Assembly: GCF_023228785.1 (NCBI RefSeq)
Contig: NZ_JALOAN010000001.1
Location: forward strand, 1 to 64,000
Direction: 5' to 3'
Length of the DNA stretch: 64,000 bases
Source: Sulfurimonas sp.
GTDB lineage: Bacteria; Campylobacterota; Campylobacteria; Campylobacterales; Sulfurimonadaceae
Below, piece after piece: positions 54,330-62,877 of this stretch (position 1 is the first letter of the stretch; each line of letters starts with the position of its first letter). The notes below the pieces were generated by a model. That model saw only the letters and a program-made list of their open reading frames with translations, searched no databases and was not told where the DNA came from. Both the position numbers and the translations under genes were made by a program.

Positions 54330-55283
54330 GTGTTTGGTTTTATAAAGATGCTTAACAATTTAATGACTAAATTGAAACAAAATAAAAGATTGTGGTTTAC
54401 AACTATTTTTATAGTAGCTTGTGCCGGAATAAGTTTAGCTTTACTTCTGTTAATAAGTACAACGGACAACATCTCAAAAGAAGTCTACATTAGCCAAACT
54501 AAAGAGTTTGAAAGTGCATTTAAAGACTTAGAGAAACTCCAAGAGATAAAGCTTCAAGAGATATCAACGATAACTTCTTATGACACAACCCTTATCAAAG
54601 CAATAGAAGATAACAATATAGAAACTATTACAAAGATAAAAGATGATATCAACACAAAATTAGATCAAACAGATCAAAATACTCTTAGTATTGAGTTTTA
54701 TTCAAGACAAAACAACACAGATAAGTTTCGTAGTTCTGTAGTCTCTTCCTTGCAAACAAAAAACAACATTTTTGGTATAGAAGTTCTTTTTGATGGTGTT
54801 TTTTATGTATATCTCTTACCAATCATTAAAGATGATGCTGTGATAGGCATTGTTGAAGCAAAAGAGAGTATCTACTCTATAAAAAATAGCTTTGATAGAA
54901 GATCTAAAGAGTTTACATTTTTACTAGATAAAAAGATGTTGCCATTTCTTTCAATAAAAAGCAAAGATGGTATCTATAATGATATAGGTAAAAATCATAT
55001 AGTAAATATTAAAAACCACAGCAATAAAATAATTTCATACATTAGTAGTCTTGATATTAACACCTTAGAAGTTCTAACTAAAGAAAATTACATATCTGAT
55101 AAAGAGTATTTTTTAAACTCAAGAATTATCAGAGATATAAATGGTGTAGATATAGGGCTTGTTGTGCTAGGTGAGAGTATTAATGAAGAGAGTGGCTTTA
55201 TAAATATGGTTCAAAAAATGGCAAATCAAGTAGTTATGATAACACTTGGACTCATTGTCTCGTTATTACTATTTTTACTTTAA
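54330..55283 (+). CDS. Two-TM protein with Cache-like periplasmic domain, no output domain
   Basis: A 317-residue protein. Membrane segments are at about 21-43 and 296-316, with a periplasmic sensor-like region between (EFESAFKDLEKLQEIKLQEI, then IFGIEVLFDGVFYVYLLPIIKDDAVIGIVEAKESI), resembling the double-Cache region of chemoreceptors. It stops right after the second membrane helix, so it has no HAMP or signalling domain. GTG 54330 has AAAGGA 9 bases upstream. In the middle of a secretion operon it may sense a ligand or hold the motor pair. Function unknown. Confidence 0.7.
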   Translation: MFGFIKMLNNLMTKLKQNKRLWFTTIFIVACAGISLALLLLISTTDNISKEVYISQTKEFESAFKDLEKLQEIKLQEISTITSYDTTLIKAIEDNNIETITKIKDDINTKLDQTDQNTLSIEFYSRQNNTDKFRSSVVSSLQTKNNIFGIEVLFDGVFYVYLLPIIKDDAVIGIVEAKESIYSIKNSFDRRSKEFTFLLDKKMLPFLSIKSKDGIYNDIGKNHIVNIKNHSNKIISYISSLDINTLEVLTKENYISDKEYFLNSRIIRDINGVDIGLVVLGESINEESGFINMVQKMANQVVMITLGLIVSLLLFLL

Positions 55284-55298
55284 GGAGGATGCTAGCTG

Positions 55299-56390
55299 AT
55301 GCGTAGATTACGAATACTTAAAGTTTATGGGATTTTGTGGCTATTTATATTTTTTATAGTATATGCAAACCTCACGAGCATCTATGGTTTTTTCATGACC
55401 ACCTTAACATTTAACATCGCCGTTCTAACAGTCCTTTGTATTGGTATTGTAGTTATTTTAAAAGCCACCATGGAACTTGTAATGCTCACAGGAACATTTG
55501 CAGTAGTTCGCTATAAAAAAGGCGGTTCATTAGAATTTTATATGAATGGCATAGATAAAATCTTTCCTGAAAATGTTGCTAAAATGTTCGCACAAAGAGC
55601 ATCTCATCAAAATATATACTTTACTCATACAGAAGCTTCTGATGTTGTAGATTGGCTTGAAGAGAAGTTTATAAATCAAAAAAGTTATATTACTTTTTTT
55701 ATTAGTATGAGTTTAATGATAGGACTTCTAGGAACTTTCTCAGGACTACTAATATCATTAAATGAGATGGGAACTATAGTTTTATCACTCCAAGGTGATG
55801 TAAACCTCGGTGAAGTTATGAAAAGATTAAATGGTCCTATAAGCGGAATGTCTGTAGGTTTTGGATCATCTTTGTTTGGTGTTGCTTCAGCTATCATACT
55901 TGGTATTAAAGGTTATATATTAGAGAAAAATCAAGCTGTTTTTATAGAAGATATACAAGACTGGATCAGCTCTTTGATTATAGAATCTCCTGTTGCTTCA
56001 TCTGATGGTAGTGTTGCAAGTAGTGGTGGATCTTCAATGTCTCAGGTTATGGAAATTTTCACACAAAAGATAAGTAACTTTACAAGTAGTATGCAAGAGT
56101 CAAACAAAGCAAATGAAAATATCTTAAAAATTTTGTCTCAAAGTATAGATGGAGAGTCACAAGCCGCAAAAAATGAGATGCTAGCACTAGAGAATATCTC
56201 TTCTGGTATAAAAGACTTAAACATAAGCAGTTATCAAAGTTCATCATCTTTAGTTAGCTCCATAGAAGATCTATCAGCCGCTACTGTTAACTCTGGAAGA
56301 AGCATAAAAGCGATGCTAGAGCTTCAAGAAAAAAACAATGAAATGTTAAAAGAACTCCTTATTAAGCTAGATACCAAGGATAAGGCTTAG
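55299..56390 (+). CDS. MotA/TolQ/ExbB-family proton-channel protein (SiiB-like)
   Basis: A 363-residue inner-membrane protein. Membrane segments are at about 8-30, 36-66, 130-155 and 185-207; MIGLLGTFSGLLISLNEMG and SVGFGSSLFGVASAIILG are the two conserved channel helices of MotA/TolQ proteins. The last 140 residues form a Ser-rich, coiled-coil cytoplasmic tail. AAGGAGG precedes ATG 55299. With the next gene it would form a proton-driven stator, as SiiB/SiiA do for the giant adhesin of Salmonella SPI-4. The family is firm; the Sii role is inferred from the operon. Confidence 0.85.
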   Translation: MRRLRILKVYGILWLFIFFIVYANLTSIYGFFMTTLTFNIAVLTVLCIGIVVILKATMELVMLTGTFAVVRYKKGGSLEFYMNGIDKIFPENVAKMFAQRASHQNIYFTHTEASDVVDWLEEKFINQKSYITFFISMSLMIGLLGTFSGLLISLNEMGTIVLSLQGDVNLGEVMKRLNGPISGMSVGFGSSLFGVASAIILGIKGYILEKNQAVFIEDIQDWISSLIIESPVASSDGSVASSGGSSMSQVMEIFTQKISNFTSSMQESNKANENILKILSQSIDGESQAAKNEMLALENISSGIKDLNISSYQSSSSLVSSIEDLSAATVNSGRSIKAMLELQEKNNEMLKELLIKLDTKDKA

Positions 56391-56393
56391 TAA

Positions 56394-57029
56394 ATGGCGA
56401 AAAAAAGAGTAGAACCATTTAACCCATGGCCTAGTTTTGTTGATCTCTTTGCTTCGGTTATTATGGTTGTTTTGATGTTTATGCTAGTTCTTATCGTAAA
56501 TATAACTTACTACTCACAGTTTAGATATAAGATTTCTTATACTGGCACAGTTGCTATTAAAGAAATGACTATAAAACCCTTAGTATCTAAGGTTGAGCCT
56601 TTGCTTCAAAGTGACTCAAAAGAAAAAATCATGCCTTCTGCTGGTGCTGATTATAGCAATGTTCAAAACAACTTTGTGCGACAGGAAAATCTTATCTATG
56701 ATGATTGGATGATAATAAAGTACTTAGGTAATGAAGTTATTTTAGATACTAAAAGCATTGAGGATATTGACAAGTTTTTAAAAAATGCTAAGGAGAAGTT
56801 CTATGGTCACTATGTTTCTCTCTATATAAAAGAACCAAAAAACCAAGTCAGTGCCTCTGTATCTAAACAGTTAGCACTCTCTAGAATTATAAATATTAGA
56901 AATTTAATTCGTAAGTTTGACTATAGAAATGATGATGTAGTAGTTAGGTTAAAAGAAAATATTCCGCAAAAAAATTTAGTAGAACATGAATCTGGTTATG
57001 CAGTTATACTCATAAATAGAAAAAAATAA
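56394..57029 (+). CDS. MotB/SiiA-like stator partner
   Basis: A 211-residue protein with one N-terminal membrane helix, PWPSFVDLFASVIMVVLMFMLVL, containing Asp17, the position of the proton-carrying aspartate in MotB. The periplasmic C-terminal region (about 90-210) has a degenerate OmpA-like pattern (DTKSIEDIDKFLKNAKEK, VSKQLALSRIINIRNLI), suggesting peptidoglycan binding. The length equals that of Salmonella SiiA (about 210). It begins 3 bases after the MotA-like gene. Confidence 0.82.
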   Translation: MAKKRVEPFNPWPSFVDLFASVIMVVLMFMLVLIVNITYYSQFRYKISYTGTVAIKEMTIKPLVSKVEPLLQSDSKEKIMPSAGADYSNVQNNFVRQENLIYDDWMIIKYLGNEVILDTKSIEDIDKFLKNAKEKFYGHYVSLYIKEPKNQVSASVSKQLALSRIINIRNLIRKFDYRNDDVVVRLKENIPQKNLVEHESGYAVILINRKK

Positions 57030-57055
57030 TAAAATTTTAAAAAGGATAGTTTAAC

Positions 57056-59353
57056 GTGCAAAAAATAGTAGTTTTAATATTTTTCATATTTTCTTTAAGC
57101 TCTTATGCAAATGAAGTTGTAGTGGATATAGAAGATATTACACAAAGCTATAAAAACATTAAAATAGATGAGAACAAGGATTATGAAGACTCTTCAGTAA
57201 CAGAGGTAGTTCCTAGTCAATTGCGAGAAATAGATCTCATTGATGTAGTACTTCAAACCATCTCTGCTAGTCACAAGATAAAATCAGCAAGAGAGAAGAT
57301 GATACAAGCTAAAACTGATGTAGATATCGCCTTTGCAAACTACTATCCTTCTATTGATGCATCTTACACTAGAACACAAACGCAACTCGATGCAGAAGAG
57401 AAAAAGAAAGGCAATAGCATCTATGACTCTAGATATTTTCGTGATGAAGTTTACTCTTTAAAACTATCTCAAAACCTATATGCAGGTGGAGAGACTCAAA
57501 ATGATGTAGAGAGATTAAGAGCTCTATATCTACTCTCAAGAGCTGAATATAAAAAACTCTTAGAGTTAGAGATACAAAAGGCCATTGTTTCTTATGTTGA
57601 TGTACTATTTTCAAGAGAGTCTCTTGAAGCTAGTGACAAAAACATAAAAGAGCTTGAAAAGATCTTTGAAATCGTTAAAACAAAGTACGATGCGGGAGCT
57701 TTGTCTATTGGTGAGCTTAGTAACATTGAAGCGAGTGTTTCAAACGCTAAAACTCAATCATCAAGGACAAACTCTGTATATATAAATGCGTTAGAGTATT
57801 TTGAGTTTATAGTTGGAGAGTCATTTGAGGAGACTTATCCACATGAGAAGATAACAAAAGTAGAACTTAGAGATTTTGATGAAATGTTAGAGAGTTCATT
57901 AATAAAGAACTCTGAACTTCAAGCTATAGAGTATCAAATCCTAAGCAAAAAACATAACCTTAAAAAACTCAAATCAGCTTTTAGACCTAAGGTTGATTTT
58001 GTTGCTGGTGCTGAGAGAATGACTTATAAAGAGAGTGTTGAAGAGGATGAAGAGAGATACTATGTAAAACTCCTCTTAAACTACAACCTTTATAATGGTG
58101 GAAGAGATGAAAAAAAATATCTAAATGCTTTTTCTCAAATCAAAGAAAAAATCTTTGATAAAAAAGCAGAGATTAGAAGAATAAAATGGGGATTAGAAAA
58201 GTTTCACACCTCTCTTACCTCTCTTCAAGATAACTTATCTAATGCTCAAAAAGAAGTAGATGCATCTGCAAAGATGGTTGAATCTTATTGGGAGAGCTTT
58301 AGAAATGGTGAACAAGATCTATATGTACTTCTTGAGGCTCAAAGACAGTTAAACACTGCAGAACTAAGCTATATACAAAACCAACAAGACAGTATGAAGG
58401 ACTACTTTGAGATACTTCGTCTCTCTGGCGAATTACTTGATTATTTTCATATAGATATAGAAAATGAAAACTATCTCGATATGGCAAAATCAGACTACAG
58501 AATGCAACATGCTAAAGTTAAAAAAGATGAAGATATAGAGTATGTTATTTTAGATAATTCCCTAAGTATAGTAGATAAAAACACAACTACAAAGAGTGAT
58601 TTGCCACCTCTTGAGAAAGAGGTTAAAAGTAGCGAAGCAGTAGATCTTGATAGTAAAAAACCTACACTCGATGGTATCCTCTCTTTTCATGAAAACTTTT
58701 TACTACAAGACTCACAAAGCTATACTATAGTCATATCTAAGTTTGATAGCTCCATAGAAGCTCTTGGTATGATAGATGAGCTTAGTATTGAAGATAGCTC
58801 TTTTATATATCACTCTTATAAAGATAAAAAGATTCAAACGAACATAGCTTATGGTATCTTTAAAACTAAATCAGAAGCAGGTATTGCACAAAGTAAACTA
58901 AAACTCAAAAACAATAAAAAAGCAAAAATAGAACTTATAAAAACAGTGCAAAAGAGTTTTAACGATTTTGCAGATCTTTTGTTAGTTGATGAAAAAGAGT
59001 TAGACAAATATAAAGATCTGCTAGCTCAACAAGAGTTGGCATTTCAAACAGATAAAAGCTTTAAAGAGGACTTCCTTAAAGCGTCAGAAGATAGTTTTAC
59101 TATCAATATAACTACCCTTTCTTCTATGGAAAGTGCAGGTAAAATCATAGAAAATGCTAAGATAGAAAAAGAGAGTTTTGCCTTTTATTTTGGTAAAGAC
59201 AAAAAATTGGTAAAGCTCATGATGGGAATCTATCCTACTTATGAAGATGCAAACCTTGCATTAGAGAATCTTGGAAGTATAAAGACAGAGTTTATGCCAG
59301 TTATAGAGAAGATCTCTTCTAAGCAAACACTCTATAGGAAGTTTAACGAATAA
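57056..59353 (+). CDS. TolC-like outer-membrane channel with two SPOR-like domains
   Basis: A 765-residue protein, far longer than TolC (about 470). Signal peptide 1-19; residues about 60-470 are the outer-membrane-factor fold (IDLVLQTI-type start, ASYTRTQTQLDAEEK, SLKLSQNLYAGGETQNDVERL, VKLLLNYNLYNGGRDEKK). After a linker, residues about 555-625 and 679-755 are two similar units (SYTIVISKFDSSIEALGMIDEL; SFTINITTLSSMESAGKII) that resemble SPOR peptidoglycan-binding repeats. Start GTG 57056 behind AAAGGATAG. The channel completes the type I exporter. Confidence 0.86.
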   Translation: MQKIVVLIFFIFSLSSYANEVVVDIEDITQSYKNIKIDENKDYEDSSVTEVVPSQLREIDLIDVVLQTISASHKIKSAREKMIQAKTDVDIAFANYYPSIDASYTRTQTQLDAEEKKKGNSIYDSRYFRDEVYSLKLSQNLYAGGETQNDVERLRALYLLSRAEYKKLLELEIQKAIVSYVDVLFSRESLEASDKNIKELEKIFEIVKTKYDAGALSIGELSNIEASVSNAKTQSSRTNSVYINALEYFEFIVGESFEETYPHEKITKVELRDFDEMLESSLIKNSELQAIEYQILSKKHNLKKLKSAFRPKVDFVAGAERMTYKESVEEDEERYYVKLLLNYNLYNGGRDEKKYLNAFSQIKEKIFDKKAEIRRIKWGLEKFHTSLTSLQDNLSNAQKEVDASAKMVESYWESFRNGEQDLYVLLEAQRQLNTAELSYIQNQQDSMKDYFEILRLSGELLDYFHIDIENENYLDMAKSDYRMQHAKVKKDEDIEYVILDNSLSIVDKNTTTKSDLPPLEKEVKSSEAVDLDSKKPTLDGILSFHENFLLQDSQSYTIVISKFDSSIEALGMIDELSIEDSSFIYHSYKDKKIQTNIAYGIFKTKSEAGIAQSKLKLKNNKKAKIELIKTVQKSFNDFADLLLVDEKELDKYKDLLAQQELAFQTDKSFKEDFLKASEDSFTINITTLSSMESAGKIIENAKIEKESFAFYFGKDKKLVKLMMGIYPTYEDANLALENLGSIKTEFMPVIEKISSKQTLYRKFNE

Positions 59354-61440
59354 TGAAAACTTTGATCTATATCATCGCTTTTTTGATTGCTACATTTGCA
59401 ATATCTTCTACTATCTACAGTAATCATATAGATAGTTCTGAGCAAATAAAAGCATCACAAGAAGAAGCTATGCTAAAGTCAAAACTACTACAAATCACTA
59501 AAGACTCTATAGAACAAAACAATCTTGAGCTGTTTAAAAATGCTATATATATTTTAAAAGGAAGTTCATCTTTAGTAGATGCAAAACTAGAGCTAAAAAA
59601 CTACACTTTTAGTGACAAAATTCTTCTTGAGATGGTTTACTTAAAAGAGAGTGATTGGTTTATAAGCGATGTTACTATAGACGTAAATATAGCACAGATA
59701 AACACAACTAAGACAGGAGTTTACAAACTAACTCTAGCAGATGATAAACAAGAGCTACAAAGTGTAAATATAAAATTTCAAGCCATAAAAGATAGTGTTA
59801 TCAAAGATTTTTTAGTTCCTCTTGAGATAAAAACTCGCTTTTTACAAAGTAGCGAAGTTGATTCAACAACTAAGTTAACAAGGGTGGATCAAGATACTTT
59901 TTCTCTTTGGATCTCATACAAAAGCACATTTAATCAAGAGTCATTAGATGCTAAGCTAGATACCTTTATGTTAGCACTTGGATCTCTTCTTTTAGTTATC
60001 ACTATATTCGCTTATCTACTATATAGATTTGTAATATACAAGAGTTTAAAAAGTTCTATGGATAATTTAAATCTCTATCTTACAAATGTACTAAAGGGAA
60101 AAATGCTTGACTTTAAAGAGCAAAAAACTAACTTTAAAGAGCTAGATCTTTTAAGCCAAAACAGTGTAGATCTGAGCAAGAAGTTTATAAATACAACAAA
60201 TGATCTAACTGTTAGTAGAGACATTATCTACCAAAAAGAGAGAAGTGATGAGCTAACAGGACTCCCAAACAAAAAATCATTTGAAAACGACCTAAAATAT
60301 ATGTTTATATCAAGTAGAGAGGGTTATGTTATCTACTTAAAGATTGACAAGATTGGTATCTTTACTAAAAATCATGGACCTGAGATTGTAAACTCACTTA
60401 TTGAAGATTTTGCAAAAACTGTGCAACACTATTTTCATAGCCAAAGAGATAGAGATGGAGTCCTCTATAGATTTTTTGGTGGAGAATTTTCTATGCTTTT
60501 ATATGAAAAAGATCTACAAAAAGTAGAAGACACTTTAAATGAAATACTAAAACTTATAGACAAGCTAGTAGATAAGTACTACTTCTTTGACAGATCTATC
60601 TACTTTGGAGCAGTTCCTTTTGATCAGTATGGAACGATAGAGTCAAACATAGAGAATGCTCAAGAAGCTTATGAGAGTGCCTTAGCACAAAAGAGTAAGT
60701 TCTACCACATAGTAGACTTAAAACAACAGGCTGAGTCTATGAAGAAGCTAGAGGGAAGCATTAAAGATATCATAAAACGAAATGACTTTGTACTGCAATA
60801 CCTTCACGATACAGTTGAGTTTGGAGATGAACCAAAGACTCTTATCCAAGAGATCTCGCCTCTTATCATAGATAGTTTTACATTTGAAAATATTCCTACA
60901 GGAAAGTTTATATCTGTCGCTGAGAGACTTGGTGTTGTGGCTGATTTTGACAAGGCACTTATCATAAAAGCATTAGAGCAGATTGAGCTAGGGGAGATTG
61001 AGCATCAGATCTGTATCGTTTTATCTGTCTCAACTATAACAAATAAACTCTTTATGTCATGGCTACAAGAGACCTCTAAAGAAAATAAATTCATGCAAAA
61101 GATCATCTTCACTTCACCTAGTTATAGTGTGGCAAGTAATTTTGAAGAATTCAGCCACTTTTACAGCGTACTAAGAGAGTTAAATATAGAGACAATGATA
61201 AAGAAGTATGATCCAACAGATCTAAATCTTGATAGCTTTAAAGAGTTAAAACCAACATATCTAAAACTAGATAGAAGTTTTTGTCAAGATTTCAAAAAAG
61301 ATAGCACCAAACATGGCGTAGTAAAGCAGATCATAGAGTTCTCTCATAAGCATAACATCAAAGTTATAGGAGACTCACTAAAGAGCAAACAGGACTATCT
61401 TGCATTTGAAATGCTAGGTGTCTATGGAACTTCAAGCTAG
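59353..61440 (+). CDS. LapD-like c-di-GMP receptor with degenerate GGDEF and EAL domains
   Basis: A 695-residue inner-membrane protein: membrane helix 1 (1-22), periplasmic domain (about 23-200) with the LapD/MoxY-like SDWFISDVTIDV stretch, helix 2 (about 204-228), a HAMP-like linker, GGDEF domain (about 298-440) reading FGGEF, and EAL domain (about 455-695). The EAL signature reads TLI, the VNIS/DDFGTG metal ligands are lost, and the end stops at VYGTSS. Both domains should be catalytically dead, as in LapD, which binds c-di-GMP and controls retention of surface adhesins. Its partner protease LapG is not seen here. Confidence 0.86.
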   Translation: MKTLIYIIAFLIATFAISSTIYSNHIDSSEQIKASQEEAMLKSKLLQITKDSIEQNNLELFKNAIYILKGSSSLVDAKLELKNYTFSDKILLEMVYLKESDWFISDVTIDVNIAQINTTKTGVYKLTLADDKQELQSVNIKFQAIKDSVIKDFLVPLEIKTRFLQSSEVDSTTKLTRVDQDTFSLWISYKSTFNQESLDAKLDTFMLALGSLLLVITIFAYLLYRFVIYKSLKSSMDNLNLYLTNVLKGKMLDFKEQKTNFKELDLLSQNSVDLSKKFINTTNDLTVSRDIIYQKERSDELTGLPNKKSFENDLKYMFISSREGYVIYLKIDKIGIFTKNHGPEIVNSLIEDFAKTVQHYFHSQRDRDGVLYRFFGGEFSMLLYEKDLQKVEDTLNEILKLIDKLVDKYYFFDRSIYFGAVPFDQYGTIESNIENAQEAYESALAQKSKFYHIVDLKQQAESMKKLEGSIKDIIKRNDFVLQYLHDTVEFGDEPKTLIQEISPLIIDSFTFENIPTGKFISVAERLGVVADFDKALIIKALEQIELGEIEHQICIVLSVSTITNKLFMSWLQETSKENKFMQKIIFTSPSYSVASNFEEFSHFYSVLRELNIETMIKKYDPTDLNLDSFKELKPTYLKLDRSFCQDFKKDSTKHGVVKQIIEFSHKHNIKVIGDSLKSKQDYLAFEMLGVYGTSS

Positions 61441-61448
61441 GATATATT

Positions 61449-61973
61449 ATGAAAAAAATTGCAACCTTTTTAATCACTCTATTTTTACTAACTTCTGAGC
61501 TTTTAGCTGAAAATAATATAAAAGAAAATGAAAATATCTCTATAAAAACATTTAACATAAGCGATGAGCAAGAGTTATACAACTCTCTAAAGAAAATCTT
61601 CTTCTCTAGCGAACACAAAAACATCTTAGATAGTGGTTGGAGAGGGCTTCATATGAGTAAACGGGTTACTTCTGGCTTTATAGACATTGATGTAGAAGTT
61701 CAAAATGTAGTACTAAGTAGTAAACCTATAGATAAAAATGGCACAAAAGAGTTTACTTTAGAGATCTTTACCACACAAAACGATGAAGTAACTCACTTTA
61801 AACCAGATAGCTTTTTACATAGACTCTTTTGGAATAGACTAGAGTTTATCTTAGGTTTAGAAGATGAGTGGATAGATTGTCACCATATGTTTGAGGCACT
61901 AGGACAGAACAACCATCTACTTTGTAGTCCAAATGAGCAAAAAGCACTACAAGAAGTAAAGGTAGAGAAGTAG
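61449..61973 (+). CDS. Exported protein of unknown function in the secretion operon
   Basis: A 174-residue protein with a signal peptide (about residues 1-20). The mature part holds SGWRGLHMSKRVTSGFIDIDVEV and FLHRLFWNRLEFILGLEDEWIDCHHMFEALG; two cysteines near the C-terminus (DCHH, LLCS) could pair. It lacks the Cys-His-Asp arrangement of LapG, so it is not that protease. ATG 61449 is 8 bases after the LapD-like stop, 2 bases before the next gene. No family recognised. Confidence 0.7.
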   Translation: MKKIATFLITLFLLTSELLAENNIKENENISIKTFNISDEQELYNSLKKIFFSSEHKNILDSGWRGLHMSKRVTSGFIDIDVEVQNVVLSSKPIDKNGTKEFTLEIFTTQNDEVTHFKPDSFLHRLFWNRLEFILGLEDEWIDCHHMFEALGQNNHLLCSPNEQKALQEVKVEK

Positions 61974-61975
61974 CT

Positions 61976-62875
61976 ATGAAAAAACTCATCCTTGGATCTA
62001 TACTACTCTCTTTTACTCTCTCTCATGCAGTAACTAAAGAGCAGTTAGATCTATATGAAAAAGAGGCTAGAGATAACAATGCTAGTGCTATGTTTAGTTT
62101 AGGACTTCTCTACTTTAGTGGCGATGGAGTGGTTCAAGACTATAAAAAAGCTTTTGATTTGTACAAAAGTGCATCAAGATCTGGAGATCTAAAAGCACAA
62201 AATAATTTGGCATATATGTACGAACATGGTCTTGGAGTTCAAGGAGATCTCTCTTTAGCACAAGAGTATTACGAAAAAGCAGCAAAATCTGGACTAATAG
62301 AAGCACAACTAAACTTAGGTCTTTTTTACGAGAACAGCCCTACTCCATCAAATATGCAAAAAGCCTACTCTTGGTACAAAAAAGCGGCAGAAGCTGGGGA
62401 TAGAGTTGCTCAAAATAACTTAGCAAAACTCTACTATTTTGGAAATGGTACAGGTGAAAACCTGCAAAAAGCATTTTTTTGGTTTCAAGAAGCTGCATGG
62501 AGTGATGATGCATTAGCACAGTATAACCTTGCTATGATGTATTACAAGTCCGAATATGTATCTTATAGTGCTGATAAAACACTCTTTTGGCTTGAGAGAA
62601 GTGCTAAGGGTGGAAGTAATCATGCACAGAGTAAGCTCGGAGATCTATATGCTGAGGGGATTATAGTTAAAAAAAATCTCAAAACTGCATTTGAGTGGTA
62701 CAAAAGAGCTGCAAACGATGGTTTTTTAAGAGCTATATACCAAGTTGGAGTTTTTTACTTTTATGGTCATGGAGTAGATCCAGACAAGTTAGCAGCAAAA
62801 GAGTGGTTACAAAAGGCTCATAGCCTCGGCTATGAGGATGCTACAAGGTTTATGGAGCGAAATTCTTTGCTATAA
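61976..62875 (+). CDS. Exported Sel1-repeat protein
   Basis: A 299-residue protein with signal peptide (1-19) and about seven Sel1-like (SLR) repeats with the A-x-x-x-L-G-x-x-Y / G-V-x-x-D-x-x-x-A pattern, e.g. AMFSLGLLYFSGDGVVQDYKKA and AIYQVGVFYFYGHGVDPDKLAA. Such repeats form curved helical scaffolds for protein partners, here probably in the periplasm near the exporter. It is the last gene of the operon and ends 2 bases before the convergent HDOD gene. Confidence 0.88.
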   Translation: MKKLILGSILLSFTLSHAVTKEQLDLYEKEARDNNASAMFSLGLLYFSGDGVVQDYKKAFDLYKSASRSGDLKAQNNLAYMYEHGLGVQGDLSLAQEYYEKAAKSGLIEAQLNLGLFYENSPTPSNMQKAYSWYKKAAEAGDRVAQNNLAKLYYFGNGTGENLQKAFFWFQEAAWSDDALAQYNLAMMYYKSEYVSYSADKTLFWLERSAKGGSNHAQSKLGDLYAEGIIVKKNLKTAFEWYKRAANDGFLRAIYQVGVFYFYGHGVDPDKLAAKEWLQKAHSLGYEDATRFMERNSLL

Positions 62876-62877
62876 AC

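Noticed and set aside
55299..57029. Zorya anti-phage system (ZorA/ZorB-like motor pair)
   Set aside because: The MotA/MotB-like pair could suggest ZorAB, but no helicase or nuclease partner is present and the genes are embedded in a type I secretion operon.
61449..61973. LapG-type periplasmic protease
   Set aside because: The position fits, but the Cys-His-Asp arrangement of the transglutaminase-like fold is not seen.
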